From the NCBI GenBank assembly GCA_020698575.1, contig CM036244.1, forward strand, positions 27,998,034 to 28,062,033: a stretch of 64,000 nt of DNA, written 5' to 3'. Position numbers and translations under genes: made by a program. Every line of letters starts with the position of its first letter. The first letter of the stretch is position 1. Below are positions 59,633 through 64,000 of this stretch, piece by piece. The notes below the pieces were generated by a model. That model ran no database searches, had not been told where the DNA came from, and saw nothing but the letters and a program-made list of their open reading frames with translations. The stretch comes from Bostrychus sinensis. Taxonomy: Eukaryota; Chordata; Actinopteri; Gobiiformes; Eleotridae.

Positions 59633-59702
59633 AGACTAGTAGCTCGACCTCCGCCAACTGTCGAGCCGCGTCTTGGGTCGCTTGCTCCAGCAGACAGACA
59701 GG
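59633..59702 (+). other. CpG-rich exon-like segment antisense to jam3 intron 1
   Basis: TTGTATTTCTCTCAG is followed by 70 bases with seven CpGs and then a strong donor, GTAAGCTG. Two of three frames are open (one reads RLVARPPPTVEPRLGSLAPA). It is unlike the AT-rich surroundings. It may be an exon of an unannotated plus-strand transcript or noncoding RNA, or a small CpG promoter. Confidence 0.25.
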
Positions 59703-62700
59703 GTAAGCTGATTAGCCCACAGTCTTTCTGGAGATCATGACAAGACAACAGCTTGTTTTTAGCTGCTGCTGTCAGTAATTACACTACACAGAGGTCAAAA
59801 GTAGGTCGTACCTTAGCTCGACAAAAGCACCAACAACGTTTTCTTCACTGTTTAGTTTTTTATCACACCTTCTGGGATCAGCTGTTCACACTTGCACACC
59901 CACATGTTCACTGCGATCTATATTACATGAAAGCACATATGCAATTTTGATGATTACATTCACTAAGATAGCCCTTCAGATGATGGATGCATATTTAAGT
60001 ATGGTCCTTTTAACATCAATATCCCTGATAAATAAGTCAGGTCTTAGCGGTAGTCTTATGGCGCTACTCCGGAGATGCCCCTGACTTCAGAAGGAATTAA
60101 TAGCTACAATAAACAAAGTATTATGACACTAACTTCACTTGTTTAAATTTCTGCAGCCAATTTCAACAAATCATCCTTGTAGCAGTTTTGCTCCTATGAG
60201 GACCCACCTAGGTTTAGCTTCATTTTCCCAACACAAGCTCCTAACAGATGCGCAGGAAGAACTTTTTCAGAGAGCTGTAGAAAGAATGGGAATCTGCACT
60301 TTCTTAAGAAATGTGACAATCAAAACAAAACCGATAGAGCTCAATCCTGTTTCCTATCTCTTTTCACTGCCTCTCTTCAGTGCTACACACAAAAGCACAC
60401 ATATTTCTGAGAGAAAAGCAAATTTTTCTCTTCCGCTCTGCAGCTGTATGTAGGACGTTTTTTGATAAGTCGCAGAAAGTGGGTCTTTATTTTACATTCA
60501 AGGTTTGCACAATAGTTGGGTTATGCGCTGCTCGTCTGTATAGCTATAAATGTAGCAACAAAAGCTAGTGTTTGATAGACAAGTCATTGCTAACTTCTGG
60601 AGTTATGTTTCAAATGAACTGCTTATACCGTGCTACCAAATCCCAGCTGTAACTAGGCCAAGTATGTGAAGGGTCCAGAATACCAGGATGTCCTGTGTTG
60701 AAATAGAATCTAAGGCTGACAGTAAATTATTTTGAGTGATTAATATAGCATTATGAGTTTGGGTTTAATGCAGCATTCAGTTTCATGTTTGGTCTGAAAG
60801 GGCTAATGGAGTTAGCTCTCTGTATCTCCGTCCTCCTTAAATCATGGCGTATTAGTGCAGATTAGCTGACTAAGTGAGCTTGACGTATGAGGAAAAAGCT
60901 TGAGAGGTCTGAAATGGAAACAGCTGTGAAGCCCCCACTTAAAAAAGTTCATCTCCATAATACTGCGAGACTGAGACAGTAAACAGCAAACAGAGCGCGA
61001 AGTAACTCTGTGGGGATTTAAAGGGCTCAAGTCGAGCAACACGTAGGTGCAACTTCGGACTGGATTTATAGGTCTCCCAGCTTCATTAGAAATCCAATAG
61101 GCTCGTAAATATTCGAGCAATCCATTTAGCAACCAGGCAAAGACTGCATCATTTTTGGGAGTAAACAACGGCAGAAACCGCTGGTAACATATCTGATGAA
61201 GTCTCGGGAAGTGCTGACTGAGTGTTATGAGAGTGGCGTTTCCCATCTCTGACACATCCTTCCCTGGTCATGAACACTCATCCTGTCGGCCATCTTGTTT
61301 TTTCTCAGAATATTGTGCAAAATTTAACAAAAGGAAAATATATGTCTTAGTAATAACTGCCAGGAACACAGACAGATCCAGTGATTTAATGCACACAGTA
61401 AACCATACCACAGCAGCAGGACCCATATGGCTAGCATAGCATATCATGTCATAGGTTTCTGACCAATATTGCTATTATGTTTCTTCACCGAATAAAAAAA
61501 GAAAAACATGTAAAGCATCTCTGTCCTCATCTGCTGCGTACATCCCAAAAAGTTAGCATAACTGTTATCCATATTAGCCCTTACATTACATTAGCTACTT
61601 TGTTGTCGCTCAGCACTGTCAACCCATATTTCTCTTTTGATCGAGAGAATGGCATTGTTATTCTCCGAAAACAGCTTTTATTTAAGAATAACCACATTAA
61701 GTTTTTTATACAACACTATAGGGGGCATCGTTGGGAGGTTTTTACAAATTCATCTGTTTTCATACTCTTCTATAGCAACCCTGCTGAATGAAAATCTGTG
61801 GCCTCTCATTAGGAGAGCAATTTTCTACGCAAATATATTCATCTATTGTTATGTTTGTCTCCCAGTTGAGGTAAACATTGTTAATGTGTGTTATGTTGTT
61901 GATTAGCTTTAAACAGTGCAGGTGCTCAGTGACCTACATATGCCATTCTTGAGTTTTTAGCTTTTGCTTTCTACTTGAAGCTTCCCATCTTTCAGAGGAT
62001 GGACACAGCCGTAAGAGGCATGAAAATCAGGAAATCTGCATCAAAGTTTTTTTTTTTTTAATCTTCCTTTCCGCCCCCACAATGGGCATTAGGGCTCTCT
62101 GTGTAATCTTAGTGTAATGCCCTGGTAAACCCCCCAGGTTTTACATCGCTGAATAATACAGAAGGGCCCACAGGAGCTGGAAATTTCTTGATGCTGTGTA
62201 ATGAATCCCTCCTACTTTCTGTTGGGCCCCTTGGGAAACCGGGTTGTTTCCTGCGCTGAATCCAAAGAGGTGAGGCGATATCATAAATAGAAAGGTTCAA
62301 TTAAGCAACCCAGAGCTGTTCCCCGAGGAGCGCCTTCCCGTGCCGCCTGTGGAGAGTATTCCCACGCCCCTCACATCAAAGTACGCACACCTAGTTTTTC
62401 TTATCATCAACCAGTTGCTGTTTCCAAGTGCACTGCCTCAGCTGCATCCTGCCGCACAGCTGAGTAACCATCTCCACAGGCAATTACGCTTTGTTTTATT
62501 ATGACGGTATTTATTCACTATTTGGTTTTGTGATTCCTTATGAAGCACCATTGCCTCCACCATAAATGATCTCCCTCGACCATGTCACATTGACTATGCA
62601 CCAAGGTCAATGGTGTACTTTTTTTGCCAGTTTATAAAAATGACATTAGAAATTGATGTGGGGGGTGTCGACGCTCCATTAAGGGTTGTGAGTTGCAGAG

Positions 62701-63973
62701 AAGGCTTTTGCACCTCTCCTTAAGCGACATGCATGGAGGTCTGACCGAGCATGTGCATCCAAACACACGTGCAAGCCCAGCGGCATAGATATGAACGCAT
62801 ACTTAGCGCATATTGACTGCATGGGTCTAACGTTACATGAACAACATGGCCTACATAACTGCAATTCTAGGTAAATATAGGTAAATGAGGGATGCGGACA
62901 ACAATACAGAAGGTGAAATGCGCATCGAATGATCAAGCAGGTCCCGGGTGAACAAGTATTGCTGTGTACGGCTTGTCTCACTTCGAAAATAGACAGACAT
63001 TTCACATGCTGTGCTTAGGTCAGTCACAGTGCAAGGCTAAACTTGACAGGGCTAGATTACAAGCGAAAGTCAGTGAATCACCACATCAAAGAAAATGGAA
63101 GCATAATAACAAAGAATTAGCTATGTAAATCATAGGTCTAGACATAGGTATGTTTCCAGATTGGTGAAAGTTAATAACAAAACTAAGACTGGAGTCTAAG
63201 TTGTGTTGACTTTCTAGATGTCAAAAACTCAGAAGACAAGAGCCACTCCCTGTACATAGGCTAGACACTATTTTTTAAAAGACATATCCAAACAGAAAAT
63301 CCACAAATGTTGAACCTGATAATTTTTATTAGCAACTGCATCCACAACATTTACATATTACATATTAATCTTGTGGCTCAATGCTCTGTCTACTGACAAC
63401 AATCACACCTGTGTGGTTGAAAAAAATCACAACTTTTTGACATTATAGTTAAAAAATAACTTCTCCTGAGGTCATTTGTGCTGACAGAGGAGATGTTGAA
63501 CTTTGTGCCAGTTTTTGTTTTATGTGGATAGTCCCAGTAATTGCAAAGATATTAACCATAAACCAGGCCAAGACATCTGCATTTTAAATATGACATTAAA
63601 AACTTTTGAAATAAGGGGTGCAAATGCAGCAAATTTATGCAACAAGTGCAATAACCATCTTGCAATAAACTGCTTGAACTCCAGTGATGGTACAGTATTC
63701 TCCTTGATAAACATTGATTATTCTAAACAATCATAGGCAGAGCTATACTAATATTTAGTATTTAGTGAAAACAGTTTGACTTGTAGAGTTGAAAGTCATG
63801 TATTTAATACCAAATTTTCTTTGAATTTTGAAGTTGTACAATGGTAAAATGCAATCAAACACTGCAAGTTGTTATCACAATATTAAACACAATTATTGCT
63901 ACATATTACCTAATACAGAATGATATATTGCAGCAGGGTAATCCATAATCTCTCAAAGCTGACATAACACATT

Positions 63974-64000
63974 TAGGGCTGCAACAACTAATTGGATTAA
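63974..64000. mobile_element. Start of a TAGGGCTG hAT-like MITE, cut by the window edge
   Basis: TAGGGCTGCAACAACTAATT matches, base for base, the reversed right end of the element at 44851-45288. Confidence 0.6.

Larger units (their letters stand above)
57756..64000 (-). other. jam3: jam3 intron 1 (at least 6.2 kb)
   Basis: No signal-peptide exon with a fitting phase-1 donor was found. It contains a MITE-like element (58690-59163), a direct duplication (59165-59215 and 59350-59400), a plus-strand exon-like segment (59633-59702) and the start of another MITE at 63974. Repeat-poor, GC-richer blocks at 60880-61300 and 61950-62720 are candidate intronic enhancers by composition only. Confidence 0.5.

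Noticed and set aside
60842..61255. 137-codon minus-strand ORF
   Set aside because: No domain, no clear splice sites and no protein-like motif; treated as possible noncoding conserved DNA.
62679..63005. 108-codon minus-strand ORF considered for jam3 exon 1
   Set aside because: The N-terminus is not a clean signal peptide and no donor with the required phase follows.

Overview
The window is nuclear genomic DNA of a teleost fish. It contains intron-rich vertebrate genes, Tc1/mariner-like elements, short hAT-like MITEs that usually begin TAGGGCTG or TAGAGCCCG, a SINE derived from 5S rRNA, a second SINE with a GCGCTATATAAA tail, and abundant microsatellites. There is no sign of bacterial, plasmid or viral organisation. 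The species cannot be named from the sequence alone.

Three protein genes are recognised, all on the minus strand. (1) The 5' part of arhgap32 (Rho GTPase-activating protein, p250GAP/RICS) runs from a CpG-rich first exon near 34.75-35.35 kb down past the left edge. Four exons were resolved to the base: 13996-14116 (start codon at 14090), 5175-5280, 1345-1439 and 988-1072. They encode the first 127 residues, up to the start of the PX-like domain; the SH3 and RhoGAP domains lie outside the window. (2) vps26b, a retromer subunit, is complete in six coding exons between 46278 and 42765 and encodes 332 residues. (3) jam3 (JAM-C) is present from its second to its last coding exon (57755-53866), giving 285 residues. 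The signal-peptide exon is not visible and is probably beyond the right edge.

Layout: 1-34.7 kb is arhgap32 exons and very large introns with transposon debris and stretches that may be conserved regulatory DNA. 34.7-35.4 kb is the arhgap32 CpG promoter. 35.4-42.5 kb is intergenic DNA with two Tc1-like copies, a hAT-like MITE, microsatellites and a homeobox-site-rich stretch. 42.5-46.45 kb is vps26b with a canonical NRF1 site in its promoter. 46.5-53.8 kb separates vps26b from jam3; in human this interval carries NCAPD3, which I cannot find here. 53.87-64 kb is jam3 with a large first intron.

The most interesting unexplained signals are: a possible two-exon small gene on the plus strand at 48.38-49.53 kb (CCAAT and TATA boxes, good splice signals, a 64-codon ORF with a hydrophobic stretch, AATAAA); exon-like segments with strong splice sites inside arhgap32 and jam3 introns (7981-8118 minus, 59633-59702 plus); a 125-bp unit combining telomere-like repeats with a perfect hairpin; and a fold-back Tc1 derivative. 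The three known genes do not form a pathway. They act in Rho signalling, endosomal retrieval and cell-cell adhesion, and their adjacency is syntenic. All gene calls rest on translated exons with matching splice phases; no database search was possible.
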